From: Antedon mediterranea
Taxonomy: Eukaryota > Echinodermata > Crinoidea > Comatulida > Antedonidae
DNA: 64,000 nucleotides
Reading direction: 5' to 3'
NCBI RefSeq assembly: GCF_964355755.1
Contig: NC_092678.1
Location: 8,468,922-8,532,921, forward strand
Numbering within the stretch: position 1 is the first letter of the stretch; the number at the start of each line of letters is the position of its first letter. Made by a program: the position numbers and the translations under genes. The notes under the pieces are model-generated. The model had not been told where the DNA came from. It saw only the letters and a list, made by a program, of their open reading frames with translations, and did no database searches. Of this stretch, positions 21,437-33,310 are shown one piece after another.

Positions 21437-23050
21437 ATGTCTACTTATCAAGTCACCATGTGGAAACTAGTTATTGGGTGTCTAACTTGGATAGTTACTG
21501 TTGTAATCTCACAGTCAACCACTACACAATGTGAGGCCTACAGTAACCTCTCAGGAACATATTACAACTGCTCTTCGCGAGGATATAGGTCTGTTCCCAT
21601 GAATATCCCATACAAGGCAGAGATTGTCATACTTAAAAATAACTTTATCAAAGAGATTCGTTCAAATTCATTTGTAAGTTTGACTAATCTTCATTCATTA
21701 GATCTTTCCAATAATCGTATCAATACAATTCAGATGAGTGCGTTTCTAGGCCTGAATAATTTACAGATGTTGAACCTGTCTGGTAACAATCTTGTTTCTC
21801 TAATGCCGGAATTGTTCCGCCCTGTGCGAAGTCTGGAAACGCTGATATTATCGCACAACAGGATTGAGAATATCCAAGCAGAGTTATTGAAAGATCTTGA
21901 CCAGTTGACCACATTAGACCTGTCGAACAACCGGATAAAAGTAATATATGATAACACGTTCTATGATCTTGTCCACCTGCAAGAACTCTATTTGCAATCA
22001 AATAGTATTTCAACCATAACGGACAAGACTCTTAACGGCTTATTGGACTTGGAGTTGCTATACTTGACTCAAAATAAACTTGTCTCAATTTCATCTGAAT
22101 TTAAAGAGCTTACACGACTCAAATTTCTGGATCTTGGAAACAACTTTATAACAACCATTGATAAAGATGCATTTGGTAACTTTGGTCGCCTTACTGAACT
22201 TGGACTTGAGAATAATAATTTATCATCTGTTCCTAAAGCTGTTGGCAAGTCAGCATCTTTACAGTTAACGCTGAGAGAGCTTTATCTCGGTAATAATCCA
22301 ATTCGCGAAATATCTGGTTCTTCATTTGGCAGGTTCACATATCTTGAGGATTTACAATTAGATCACATGAAACTTTCTGAATTAAGCCTTGATGCTTTTA
22401 AAGGAATGCCGAAACTCAGACACCTGTGGCTTAACAGTAACAAGTTGAAAACCATTCAGAAGGAATCCATCATTCCTTTACGGCATTTATTAAAGTTGTA
22501 TTTAGATGAGAATTATTGGAATTGTGACTGCAGCTTATTTGGTTTTCTTCAATATCTTGACCAACATCCAGAACTAGCAACGGAAAAGGTCATTCCATGT
22601 CACACGCCACTAGTACGTGTTGGAGAACCAATTACAAAAGTTCTTGAGTTGTCTTGCGATTTAGAAAGTGAAAATTTCTTTTCCAGATCATCATCAGAAA
22701 CACCAAAAGAGATGACAAAAAAAGATGCACTTTTAGTTGCCATACCTACAACTTTTGTAATGACTATTATGCTGTTAGCGGTTTTGTGTTTGACGACTTT
22801 GTCTGCGAGAAAATGGTTGCAATCATCTGTGAAAAATAAGCAACTTAGCGGGCAACCTCAGCTGAGACGTTATAACCACCAAAGACCCCAAAGAGAACAT
22901 TCTAAAAACTATGGAATTGAAGTGCAGGCTTATGCCACTCTTGAGCCACCTGAACCAAGTCCCTTGCCAACTAGGAAGACTCTCCAGCCCTATGCGTATG
23001 CCTATATTGATAAACGGGGTAGTATGCAAGCGACTGTTAACTTGCATTAA
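21437..23050 (+). CDS. LRR transmembrane receptor 3 (no TIR domain)
   Basis: A 537-residue single-exon protein. The ATG at 21437 is first, but the ATG at 21458, in the context GTCACCATGT, fits the signal peptide (MWKLVIGCLTWIVTVVISQS) better and may be the true start. An LRRNT (Cys at about 32-45) is followed by about 13 LRRs. The LRRCT begins NCDC near residue 362 (NYWNCDCSLFGFL). The membrane helix is about 431-456 (LLVAIPTTFVMTIMLLAVLC). The 79-residue tail is basic, then Pro-rich, with YATL (499) and YAYAYID; it lacks the YxxP motifs of receptors 1 and 2. MWKLV near the start is shared with receptor 2, which supports local duplication. Confidence 0.92.
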   Translation: MSTYQVTMWKLVIGCLTWIVTVVISQSTTTQCEAYSNLSGTYYNCSSRGYRSVPMNIPYKAEIVILKNNFIKEIRSNSFVSLTNLHSLDLSNNRINTIQMSAFLGLNNLQMLNLSGNNLVSLMPELFRPVRSLETLILSHNRIENIQAELLKDLDQLTTLDLSNNRIKVIYDNTFYDLVHLQELYLQSNSISTITDKTLNGLLDLELLYLTQNKLVSISSEFKELTRLKFLDLGNNFITTIDKDAFGNFGRLTELGLENNNLSSVPKAVGKSASLQLTLRELYLGNNPIREISGSSFGRFTYLEDLQLDHMKLSELSLDAFKGMPKLRHLWLNSNKLKTIQKESIIPLRHLLKLYLDENYWNCDCSLFGFLQYLDQHPELATEKVIPCHTPLVRVGEPITKVLELSCDLESENFFSRSSSETPKEMTKKDALLVAIPTTFVMTIMLLAVLCLTTLSARKWLQSSVKNKQLSGQPQLRRYNHQRPQREHSKNYGIEVQAYATLEPPEPSPLPTRKTLQPYAYAYIDKRGSMQATVNLH

Positions 23051-26000
23051 ACTGGTTGTGAGTCTATAATGAGATACCGGTACCAACTATTTTGATAGGG
23101 AGAACAGTTAATATTCTTGTGAAAGTTGTTTAGATGGACAGCTGTGCAACTGTGTTTTACAGTGTGATGGGTGAACATTTTGCACATGTTGAATGCGGCA
23201 AGAAATAAATTACAGATTTTATATAATAACTTGCTGAGCATTTTTGGAAGTAAATTATGGTGATTTTGTTACACAGATTAAAAGTCTTTATTACGTTCGC
23301 TAAAGATGTTATAAAATTTATTAGTCGTTTGTTAGCAAGATTTTACCTTACACTATGTAAAAAATCCATCAAAGTTTGTAGATGCAATCAATAGTTTATA
23401 ACCTGTAATTTCCTAAAATCATACTTTTTAATTTCTTTACAACCAGTCATCATAAATACATCATTTTGTTTACTAATTTTTAAAGGCCAGGTGCGGGCAA
23501 AACATTTTTATTGATCATAGATTCCAATAATTATCGATCTATAGTTTACCCTATGTTTCATAATTTTTGGGATTTTATTTCTGTTACACGAGTTTGTTGA
23601 AAATAAGCACTTTCTCATCAGTTCATCAGTTGATAGTTCAACTTACATAGTAAAATCTATATTCTTTTGTACACAAATTTTGTAAATAGAGAGGCATTTT
23701 AAAAAGCTATGAAAAATAAATGGTGTGGTAAAAAATGTTATCAGATGACTAAATATAGATAATATAACTTGAATTTTACATTTCTGGTATTTTTTTTCAA
23801 CTTCAGATTTTTATTGTCATGCTATAGCAAAAATTATCCACCGTATATCCACCATCTTTTTTCACCTTCTAGAGAGTCACCAGACATGTTATTACATTAG
23901 GTTAAACACCTAACTACCGACAAAAAGTCTTCCTGGTTTTTATGGCAGAATTTTGCCAAATTTTGTATTTGACCATATTAAGAGAAATTCATGTTTTTTC
24001 GTCTTGATTTCTGTTTTAAATATTTAATTTATTTTAAATTCATGCCTTTATCTGAGCTTTAAACATGTATGTCTTTTGGGTTTGCATATTTTTGTGTATG
24101 CAGGGAATATATACGTAGAGTCTATACATTTTTATTCTTATTCTTATTCTTTTATTGCCAAATATAAAATACATGAAAAACACGACATACAAAAAAAAAA
24201 CAATAGAACCAACTGAGTGAGCTGGCATGGGACACAAAAGCGAACCTAATCACTATGACTTAAAGCCTGTGTTCCCCACTCACCCAGTTTCACAAGCAAT
24301 GATTATACCATCTTAAAATATAATATATCAAAATTTATTGGATCAGGATCGAGATTTAGGATCCATTCCTGGCCGAGGTCGCAACTCTCTGATTGGCCAG
24401 TGAAAATCAAGACATGACTTTAATTAAAGCTTGGCTTTATTTCGGTCTGTCAATTTTTTAAGAAGTTTCAAAACAGACTTATACAGACTTATACAGAAAA
24501 CTATAATTTGTCTTTTTATTTTTAGTTAAATTGATTGATGACCAGAATTAATTTTATGCCCTTGAGATGAATGTACCGTTGTACATTGATTTTGTTCATT
24601 GTCTTCAAATTACTTTTACATTAAATATTTTACCTCTTTAAACATTTGAATTTATTGATGGTTAATAGTAATATATTATACCATACTGATAGTGATATTT
24701 GTTGATAATTTTTGTAAATAAATTACTTGTATAAACTGCTCACTCATTGCAAGTAAAATAAAGATATTTAAAGGTTTATTCATTCTAATTATAAAATCTT
24801 GTTTTATTTAGTTTTATTATTAAAATTCTTAATTACAACTGCTAATTAGTTGTAAAATTGGTAAAACACATATTCTATCTTTGGTGTAGCTTTCACCAGC
24901 ATCATGTGGCATGAATCTTTAAACATGGCTTTTGGTTCTTTTCACATAATAAATTCTATATTATGTTTTGGACATACATGGTTTTATGCTTTCATACAGC
25001 TTTATTTAATAAATTCGAGAATGTATGTGTTTCTTATGTATACTTTTAAATCAGGAAAATATTTTTTATTATAATAAATGTTTATAAAATTGACAATAAA
25101 AAGAAAACAGTTGTAATGGTGTGTTTACTATTTCAAATTGTTTCCTTTAATTTCTATAAGAGATCCATAATTCTTTGTAAACGTTGACTCTTGACTGAAA
25201 TTCTATGATAAATGACACGGATTACATTTTCCGACAGTACAGATGTTGGTAAAAACCAAGTTTCAACAAATATTAGTTTGTTTCAGCATTTTTAATGCTT
25301 TTGTCTCTCCTCGGCTCTGAAAATGATTAAAATAAATCAAATAAAATGATTTACGCTGAGATTTTGTAGTAAATTCTCTTGTTGTTTGATTGTACATTTA
25401 CTCCAGTAGAACTTGCGCACAATATTGCTGTTCAAATAACTTGCAAACAAGAGGTCTAGAGATTAGCGTGCATAACTTGATCCTCGACAAATAAAGAACT
25501 TATTGCATAATTGTACCAGATGTTATAATTTTGAGTGTTACGATTCACCTAACAAATGCTTTTTTTTATATCAAAGTTTTTAGCATGTAGTAGTTCCTTT
25601 CATTTCATTTTTTGTTTCATTTTTTTCATTTATATATTTGACATCAAAAATGTCGTGGGACCCCAAAAGCAACAGAGTCACCATAACTCCTTCCTTTCAT
25701 CCATGTAAAATCTCTCAGTGAGTTTGATTTACCAGCCTTTGTGAGACTGATACAGACAGACCTTTGGACATTCAAAAGTTTGATTTTGAAATTGGGGGAA
25801 TGATTAATTATTATTTTTTTAATTACCTATTACTTCATTCCATCAAAACTAGTTTTTACAACACGTGTGAATATGTTATATATAGTATAGCATGAATATC
25901 TTGGGAGACCTTGTTACCTTTTGTTCATGTGAAAATTGGGTATTAATGAGTACTGGATTACTATATATAGTAATGTTTTCATATTTCATTTAAAGTATAC
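23051..26000. other. 3' flank and gene-free region
   Basis: AAGAAATAAATTAC near 23203 is a plausible polyadenylation site for receptor 3. The rest is AT-rich with one LINE tail (24115-24235). I see no exon before the membrane-protein cluster at 26.2 kb. Confidence 0.4.
24115..24235 (-). mobile_element. 3' end of a LINE
   Basis: Read on the minus strand this shows TATTTGGCAATAAAAGAATA and then short AATAAG repeats. That is the typical microsatellite-like terminus of CR1/L2/I-type non-LTR retrotransposons. No reverse transcriptase frame is attached, so it is a 5'-truncated copy. Confidence 0.45.
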
Positions 26001-26236
26001 ATTACTATTTTACTAAAGTGAACCAATACGGGGTGTTTATTAAACAAACAGGATTTTATTGCCATTATTTTTCCTTTATCATTTCCCTTTGTAGGTTATG
26101 TACTTTCTATTATCTAGATGGCTGTTGAAAAAAAATCCATTTCATTATTGTTCTACACAAAGAATGTACTGTACATTATTAATATTGATATCCTTATCCT
26201 TTTGTGTTGTTTTGAATCGTGATCATTGGAATAATC

Positions 26237-27247
26237 ATGAGCTCTGTACTGTATACCTTACTCTTGTTTATTTTTCTATGTGTTGATTTCAAGAAAACGC
26301 ATAGTGTAATTATAAAAGGGACTGTACGCATAGAAGTGTTTGACAAATGTCCTCAACATGTTGGTGATTATGTTGAAAATTTCTGTTTTGACAACAACAA
26401 ACAATTTTCTGATCCTGTACCCGTAGGAAAGAATTTTACATTTGTAATGAGAACAGCAAGTTTTCTTATCCGAATGAAAGGAGTTATGTGTGAAGAGTGC
26501 ATTGAAACTATTGCTAATAGTTTGCTTGTTTTAAAATGTGAATTGACAAACAACATGTGCTTATACACGGCTTTAGATAAATTTGTAGAAAGTGTACTGG
26601 AGGAATATTTTGGAGAAAAAGGCTTTCATTCATGCTTTCCAAAAGAGTTCAACAGCACCATAAATATTGGTAATTCCTTTTGTGAAAATGATGTACCAGC
26701 TGGGCTTATGGAAATTATGAAATCCGACCCAGAATGTAAAAATCAAACTAAAGACTTAATAGTAATGCTTCTTGCTGTGGCTCTTGTCGTTTGTTTTGTC
26801 TTTTTTACAATTGCAATTTGTGGAATTTATAAACGTGGTCAAAGAATGATGGTGGAGCTTCAGAAGGACACGCAGCATAGATCTCGACTTCAGCTAAGTT
26901 CATCAGTATCAACAGTGAATCCTGTAATAGATGGTACTCCAGAAGGTTCTGATGTAGAAGATGGCGATGACACCATACCAGATGTTGTTAACCCACTGTC
27001 TCGCAAACCGACCAACTTCCCTATGGTGGAAAATCCTTTGAACAGAGGAAATCGAAATACTTCACTTGATAGTGGAGGTTATGTTGTTCCCGATATGGTC
27101 AATGAAGCGCATCTTTACACCGACCTTACAAAACGGGATACATTAATTGAGGATAATGAAGGTTATGTTTTACCAGATCAACAGTTCCAATTAAAAGATA
27201 CTGTAAATGACTACTTAACTATTTATACACCAGAGTGTGAAGCTTAA
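26237..27247 (+). CDS. Tandem-family type I membrane protein A
   Basis: I do not recognise this family. The ATG at 26237 gives 336 residues; this start is supported by the same MSS(V/L)LYTLL opening in the paralogue at 29919. Visible parts are a signal peptide (1-15), a Cys-rich ectodomain of about 155 residues with N-glycosylation motifs (NFT, NST, NQT), a conserved MKGVMCEECIE block (80-90), a membrane helix at about 174-198, then a basic stretch KRGQRMMVELQKDTQHRSRL. The acidic tail has NPLSRKPTNFPM and NPLNRGN blocks and Tyr motifs GYVVP (282), YTDL (294), GYVLP (310) and DYLTIY (326). CxxC followed by a helix and later Cys is faintly saposin-like, but that is a guess. It is likely a surface receptor signalling through phosphotyrosine (inference). 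Confidence 0.85.
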   Translation: MSSVLYTLLLFIFLCVDFKKTHSVIIKGTVRIEVFDKCPQHVGDYVENFCFDNNKQFSDPVPVGKNFTFVMRTASFLIRMKGVMCEECIETIANSLLVLKCELTNNMCLYTALDKFVESVLEEYFGEKGFHSCFPKEFNSTINIGNSFCENDVPAGLMEIMKSDPECKNQTKDLIVMLLAVALVVCFVFFTIAICGIYKRGQRMMVELQKDTQHRSRLQLSSSVSTVNPVIDGTPEGSDVEDGDDTIPDVVNPLSRKPTNFPMVENPLNRGNRNTSLDSGGYVVPDMVNEAHLYTDLTKRDTLIEDNEGYVLPDQQFQLKDTVNDYLTIYTPECEA

Positions 27248-28790
27248 TGTGTTTTAATTAACTTATTAAGCAGGATCAACAGAATAATAGTAGACCAAAA
27301 ATATATGGAGAACTGCATTTAGGATGGACAACATGATTGATATTGAGTTTTCAAGTTGTAATGAGGTTCCAAAAGAGTGATTCAGCTTGATATTGGTAAA
27401 AAGATAAACATTTTGGCATACATGACATGTAATACGTATACTTGAGTTTGAATCACCATCTTCGCACCATGTTTTGTCACCAAGAATTTTAAGGCATAAT
27501 TATCCGGTTGATTAATTTTAGTCTCATGTGATTTACTACTAGTTAATTCTGTATTTTTTTTAAATATATCAGAAAATACTATATTCGGAGAGAGAGGGCT
27601 CACTACTTTAATATTTCGGCTTATGTTAAATTAATACAGAGGGCGTGCTATTTAATATTCCAGCTCATATTATTGAAGATATGTAGGTAACTCAGATTTT
27701 GATCAGCTTTTATGACATCATCAATATAATTTTTTATGAAAATCAATAGGCATGCAATCGAACAAACAATGAGGAACTAAATTTTTGCAAAGTATGTACA
27801 TATTGGGTAAGAATAATAACTAGAACTGCACTGATTTGATATTGTTGATTAAACTTGAGGTCATGTGAACGAATAAATCAGGAGAGGTGGAAGAAGCTCA
27901 GTAGAGAGTGGATCACCTGACAATAGGTATTCTGCCACTAGAGTTGAATTTTATTTTTTTCCTTCATCTCATTTAATTTTTCTTAGATACTTTAACATAG
28001 TTACAAAGCTCAATATCATAAGTAAACAAAAACAAATCATAATAGCAATTTTGTCTTTTTATTTAGTTTCACGTTGCGAGGCGGCTATGACAGATTTGTA
28101 ATTCTTTTTACATGTTTTTGAAGCAGTGTTCTTTAAGGAGATATGTTTCTCAACCTCTAAACTAAATTTCATTCTGTGAAAAAATAATCTGGTCTCTTTT
28201 CTTTACCTTGCAGTTAAATATGAATTGTTTACAATAGAATAAACACATTTACTGGTAAAAGAGACCAGAGTAATTGTTCTAGAGTTTTTAAATAAATGTA
28301 GAAATATACTACATAACGGTTTTAAATGTAGATCTAAATTCCAAATTCCACTACCATAGTGTATTTTCATGCAGAAAGCAACAACAAAAAACGATCGCAT
28401 GACCCATATGGAATTAATTTGTACAATTTAGTTTTTGACATTAAAGACAAATAAATTAAGTGTCTTAAATTTAAGGGTGCCTCAGATAAAAAAGGAACTT
28501 GCTTTTGGTGAACCTGTGTTTTTATATCCTGGTCACAGCACCAATAACATATAATATATCGTTGATTACTATAATATGTTATGTTCCCGACTCCGACAAT
28601 GAATATAAACACTTCAAATATAGTGGTTTTGGATGGCTTTATTCTCACTGAACATTTATGACAACATGTGCTCCATTTTATGATCTTTGTCATCACTATC
28701 TGCCACCCTCTGGTTGTGTTACATTTATATTTATACTTATTTATACTTCACTATTGAAATTGATCTGAATGTTATTTTTGAGAACTTAAG
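27248..28790. other. Intergenic region after gene A
   Basis: No gene is seen. An inverted repeat with 12-base arms (CTGGTCTCTTTT at 28189-28200 and AAAAGAGACCAG at 28257-28268) is the only structure noted. The frames at 28367-28696 (minus) and 28687-28977 (plus) show no protein family features. Confidence 0.35.
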
Positions 28791-28796
28791 CATACA

Positions 28797-28870
28797 TTCT
28801 GGGAACCAATCCAGGGTGTTTGTTCCACAAACATTTAATTATTTTATGTTTCAGAGCAATAAAAAAATGA
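28797..28870 (+). repeat. Fragment of the tandem-family upstream flank
   Basis: The words GGGAACCAATCCAGGGTGTT and TTCCACAAACATTTAATT match the flank before gene A (GTGAACCAATACGGGGTGTT at about 26021) and before copy C (GAAGCCAATCCTGGTTGTTT at about 33047). A coding part does not follow here, so this is a leftover of the duplicated unit. Confidence 0.5.
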
Positions 28871-29149
28871 CATTCCAACGCACAAGCAATTTTGAAAGCA
28901 CTATTAAAATAATCGGTTATTTGAAATTTATCTTGTTGTTGTTATGCAATCGCATTTTGATTTATAACACACTTTAATATTGATTCTTGTCATCTAATTG
29001 AAGGATTTTCGGTCAAATGACTACTACAACTTTTACGTCAGAGTGCATATTCTAGGCCGCCTGTGTCACGCTGTCTAAAATTGTTTAACTCCCTGTCCAA
29101 TTGTATTGCTGCCTTCTAAAATGGTTAAGTGTTGGCCTCTCATTAATAG

Positions 29150-29320
29150 GTGTGTTATAAAACAAATAATGAATGTCTGATATTTGTGCAATGGGACAAA
29201 TAATTTCATGAGGTGAAGATGAAATGTTTTAACTTGGCTTTGCCTCGTAAATATGACTTATAATCTTTCACCTTTATATGAAATTATTTGCCCCATTGCA
29301 CTCATAACATTTATTATTAA
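29150..29320. mobile_element. Short foldback element
   Basis: TGCAATGGGACAAATAATTT at 29187-29206 is matched in reverse by AAATTATTTGCCCCATTGCA at 29281-29300. Between them TGGCTTTGCCTC is shared with a related copy at about 35335-35470 (TGGCTTCGCCTC), which also begins with TTATAAAACAAATAATGA. It is non-coding. Confidence 0.55.
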
Positions 29321-29394
29321 TTCGTGAATAAATACTGAAAGATGAGGGTGTATCAGTTTGATCTCTGGTGCACGTATACAATTGTCCAATCGGA

Positions 29395-29585
29395 CTTGAC
29401 CAATACCATGAAAGTCCCAGTGGTCTAATGGTTAGGACATCTGAATATCAAACAGAAGGTTTCGGGTTCGAATCTTGGTTGGTGTGACTTTTTCTCATTT
29501 TTTTATCTTATCGTTTCAAATTAATTAATATATTTTCAGTATATCACCGGGCGGTTTTTGAATTTGTTCTGTGCCTGTGTTGTTT
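29395..29585 (+). mobile_element. tRNA-derived SINE, copy 2
   Basis: The head at about 29414-29485 is a mutated version of the copy at 11013 (GTCCCAGTGGTCTAATGGTT; T arm GGGTTCGAATCTTGG). The body follows in the same order (CGTTTCAAATTAATTAATAT, TATCACCGGGCGGTTT). Acceptor and anticodon stems carry mismatches, so it cannot be a working tRNA. Confidence 0.8.
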
Positions 29586-29918
29586 ATAATATATCATCTA
29601 ATGTAATCTCTATAGAGTTCTGAAAACTATTTAATGACATTTTGTTCTTGTGTTTATCATACATGTTGTGGTGTTTTAATGAGAAGCAACACAAAGTGTC
29701 TATTGTACAAAAAGGATTTTATTGTTTATATTTTTCCTTTATCATTTCCTGTTATATTTGCATACTTTATACATATTGGATGGCTGTTGGCAAAAAATAC
29801 CATTTAGTTCTTGTTCTGCATAAAGAACTGACCAAATTACACGAACATAATTATTCTTATTGATATTGTTAATAACACTTTGTTTCTTTTTACATTGAAC
29901 TGTGAACGTTTGATAATC

Positions 29919-30836
29919 ATGAGCTCTCTGCTGTATACCTTACTCTTTTTTGTTTTTTTGTGTGGTAATTTCCAGACGGATAGTATTGTTATACAAGGAA
30001 GGGTAAACATAAAATTGTTTGACTCTTGTCCTGGTAATTATTCTTATGAATTTTGCTTTGTTAATAATAAACTATCTACTACTGTCAAAGGAATGGAATT
30101 TACAAGTAACATAAAAACAGAAAGCTCTGCTGTCATTATGAAAGGAGTTATGTGTAACAACTGTATTGAAATGATTACTGAAAATTTGATCATCTTAAAA
30201 TGCATGTTAGCATTGAACAATGTATGTATGTATAATTTAAACGAATTTGTACTTGGTGTTATGTACAAATATTTTGAAAAAAAGGATTTTTTTCCGTGTC
30301 ATCGGCAGAAATTCAAAAAACGTGTCAACACTGATTCTGTATGTTGGAATGGTATAACAGAATTGGAAAACAAAGACATGACTGTTTTCCTTCTGATTGC
30401 TGGTCTTATAACCTGTATTGTGTTTTTTACGATTTTAATTTGGTGTGTTGATAATCATTATAAACGAAAGATTGTAGAACTTGAAAAAGACACGCAGCAT
30501 AGATCTCAATTTCAGCGAGGACTTTCAATATCAACAGTGAATCCTGTAAGAGATTATTCCTTGGAAGATTCTGATGATATGTATGCTGATGTGTATGATG
30601 GTTCTGATGACATCACTATGCCAGATGTTGTTGATTCACAGTCTCGCAAACCAATCAACTTCCCAATGATGCAAAATCCTTTGAACACAGAGAATCACAC
30701 ATCTTTAGTTGTTGAAAGCAGCGACACGCATCAGTTCACTGGTTCCTCCAACCAGATTGAAATCGGTGAAGATGGCTATTGTAAGCCAAATGTAACAGAT
30801 CTGGTAAAAAGATATTCCCCAAATTGTGAAGTTTAA
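29919..30836 (+). CDS. Tandem-family type I membrane protein B
   Basis: A paralogue of gene A with 305 residues. The ATG at 29919 is preferred over the upstream frame opening because MSSLLYTLLFFVFLC matches gene A. The ectodomain keeps the Cys order, with MKGVMCNNCIE at 74-84, LKC at 93-95 and later Cys at 103, 127 and 142. The membrane helix is about 154-177 (TVFLLIAGLITCIVFFTIL). The tail has KDTQHRSQFQRG, STVNPV, SRKPINFPM and NPLN blocks as in A. A Tyr-rich insert (DYSLEDSDDMYADVYDGSDD) is unique to B. The distal GYCKP (287) keeps the Tyr-x-x-Pro spacing, while the C-terminal DYLTIY of A is replaced by KRYSPNCEV. The upstream 140 bases are also homologous, so a whole gene unit was duplicated. 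Confidence 0.85.
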   Translation: MSSLLYTLLFFVFLCGNFQTDSIVIQGRVNIKLFDSCPGNYSYEFCFVNNKLSTTVKGMEFTSNIKTESSAVIMKGVMCNNCIEMITENLIILKCMLALNNVCMYNLNEFVLGVMYKYFEKKDFFPCHRQKFKKRVNTDSVCWNGITELENKDMTVFLLIAGLITCIVFFTILIWCVDNHYKRKIVELEKDTQHRSQFQRGLSISTVNPVRDYSLEDSDDMYADVYDGSDDITMPDVVDSQSRKPINFPMMQNPLNTENHTSLVVESSDTHQFTGSSNQIEIGEDGYCKPNVTDLVKRYSPNCEV

Positions 30837-32270
30837 TAGAATAACTTTATATAACTTAAATTTATGTAATCTAATATGTTATCTAATTAGAAAATGAAAT
30901 TAGACAATATTGTTAGAATAAAAAACGACAGATAGAGAAGATACAACATGAAGTGTGAAGGAATGTTATTGAGATACACTGTTGAGGAAATTTAGTCATA
31001 AGATGTTTATAAAAATAGAAAATTATATATTCCTCTATTAACAGTTAATTAATTAATTAGTTAATTAATGGGGTTGAAAATTAGATGGATTAAAATCAAA
31101 CTACCTCAAATTAAGACGATTTATGCCTGAGCACCTACTGTAATAATTTGTTAAATTTGTTTGTTGCAAAAATAAATTTATCATCTAACGATCAATGTAT
31201 TTTCATTAAAAAGGTTAAAAAAGGACCAACATGAAATAGGTGCTCGTGGTATAATGCTTGTATTGTTCAAAATTATACTGGTATTACAATCATGCAATTT
31301 CTAGTATAGCGTATTATGCTAGATGACCATTAGTCAATGCATAATAGTTCTACCCCCCATACAGGACAGACCATCTAGTACGTATTTTTCATGAAACACA
31401 TTGATGATATCAATATTTATTAATAATGTAGAATTACTGTTTTATACTTTTACAGTATGCATCAGTTTTTAATTATAGTGTAATGTGAGATCCAATATTT
31501 ATTTACTGCAGCAGGATTTTTAAACTGAAAAAGAAATTACTGCACTACATTTTCAAGCTGTTTTAAGCCCACTAAATAGGCTAATTTCTAATTTTTAAAT
31601 GCACATCCACATAATATTATTGACCACTGATTGTTTTAACATTTTTTTTACCTGATCTGACATTTACTGAAAGACTTGATAGCAAACGATATTTATAAAC
31701 CTAATTGAATAGCCCCATAACAATTGTAAATGTTCAATTCAATCTGGTGAAAATAAATTATTTATACTTGTTTATAATTATATTCTGACTGTTTTTATAC
31801 TTTATTGTTTTGATAATAGATTTTCGCTTATCTTATTTAGTATCTTCATTGAGATTCATGCCCACAGCATTGTGTATTTTAACCATTGTTTTGAAAAAAT
31901 TAATGTATTGTATATTGATATAATATTTAACTGGTTATTTGTTTGCAGAAAATAGTTGTGTACCGATACACCTGTGCCCAAACTAGCTCAGCAGAAAGCA
32001 CATTTGACAAAATACATCAATGACATCATTGAAGACCATTCAATAAATAGATTAAAGTAGAATGTCATTTGCGTGTCTAAAACTGTAAACATACTAGGTT
32101 CTGGTGTTTTACTAAGAACAATTCAATTGTCACATCATCACCATTATTTTTCCTTTCATCACTTCCTTTTGTGGGAGGTGCTTAAACCATAGAGGTAAAA
32201 TTCATTCACGCTTACGGATACTTTGATAGCTATTGGTAAAAATACTTTTTTGTTCTCATCATTCAGTGTT
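30837..32270. other. Intergenic region in the tandem cluster
   Basis: AT-rich. A decayed copy of the 10.8-kb repeat lies at 31788-31880 (TTTTCGCTTATCTTATTTAG, CCCACAGCATTGT). Sequence just before 32270 (CCATTATTTTTCCTTTCATC) resembles the upstream flanks of genes A and B and leads into the decayed copy. Confidence 0.45.
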
Positions 32271-32287
32271 GTGTTGTTAGAATAAAT

Positions 32288-32872
32288 ATGAGCTCTGAGA
32301 TGGTTATCTTGCTGTTTTTTTTTTGAATTTGTAAATTTCAAAACAATATAGTATACAAGGAACAGCCATGCATAGAATGCCCTCATCATGTTGAAAACTT
32401 TTGTTTTGACAATCAAAATAAACTGTTGTCTTTTGATATAGAACGATGGACATATTTTACATTTTCGTTTAAAACATCACATTCATTATTTTAAAAGCAC
32501 CTTTACAGAAGAATTAGGCCTATACATGACTGCAGTCGCGTGCGGAAATGTGAGTTAGTGTTTTCCGACCGACCAACCGACCGCCATAGTGAGCTGTAGA
32601 GTCAAGTTTGCACGCGACTAAAAATGCTAGTTAAGGAACAGATACGTTTTTAGTTTTTCTTAAAAAGACGAGAACTAAGGAGCCTGTCGGATATCCAAAG
32701 TGATGCTGTTCAATCTGAATGAATGGTATTTCAGCCAAGTTTTTTTATATCAACTGTAAACATGAATCCTGTAAGAAATGATGCAGAAAGTTTTTATAAT
32801 GATGACATCACCATGCAATGGTGGAAAATCCATTGAACAGAGCGAGTTGACATGCATCATTTGATAGTGATG
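32288..32872 (+). pseudogene. Decayed copy of the tandem membrane-protein family
   Basis: The 5' part (32288-32480) starts ATGAGCTCTGAGATG like genes A and B. It stops within 13 codons and then keeps recognisable nucleotide homology (GCATAGAATGCCCTCATCAT, GTTGAAAACTTTTGTTTTGA). The middle, including the membrane helix, is lost; a short inverted-repeat element sits at 32530-32624. Tail homology resumes at about 32740-32872 (AACATGAATCCTGTAAGAAA, ATGGTGGAAAATCCATTGAA). A SINE fragment follows at about 32873-32920. Frameshifts, stops and the internal loss make it non-functional. Confidence 0.75.
32530..32624. mobile_element. Short palindromic MITE
   Basis: AGTCGCGTGC near 32532 and GCACGCGACT near 32610 form inverted ends. 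The interior GTTAGTGTTTTCCGACCGAC, with GTGAGCTGTAGAGTC, recurs at 59222-59272. It lies inside the decayed tandem-family copy. Confidence 0.5.
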
Positions 32873-33310
32873 CCAGGCTAGTGTAGTGATCTGGAAGTTG
32901 TGGGTTCATGTTTTTGTTTGTTTATTTTTATATACGGTATACTTAGACAAATTGCCAACGATAACCATAAGCGAATTCATTCACTATCCTTCTTAAGTCT
33001 ACTGTTTTGTTTTTAGAAGCTAAACCACAATTCATGTGTTTCCTGGAAGCCAATCCTGGTTGTTTATTCCACAAAGCAGGATTTTATTGCAATTATTGTC
33101 TTTTAATGTTTCCTTTTGTCTTAATATTGCCTAAAATACAATTCGTTTTGCACATTATAAACTGTCGTCATCATATGCACATGATTATTATTGTATCACC
33201 AAGAATATTTTGTGCTGATAGATTGACTTTTGACCCCCTCTGGAGCTCAGTGACCTCTATGTGGTTATTTTACTACAGTTTAAAGTGGCAATTTCCAAAA
33301 AGCATTTTTC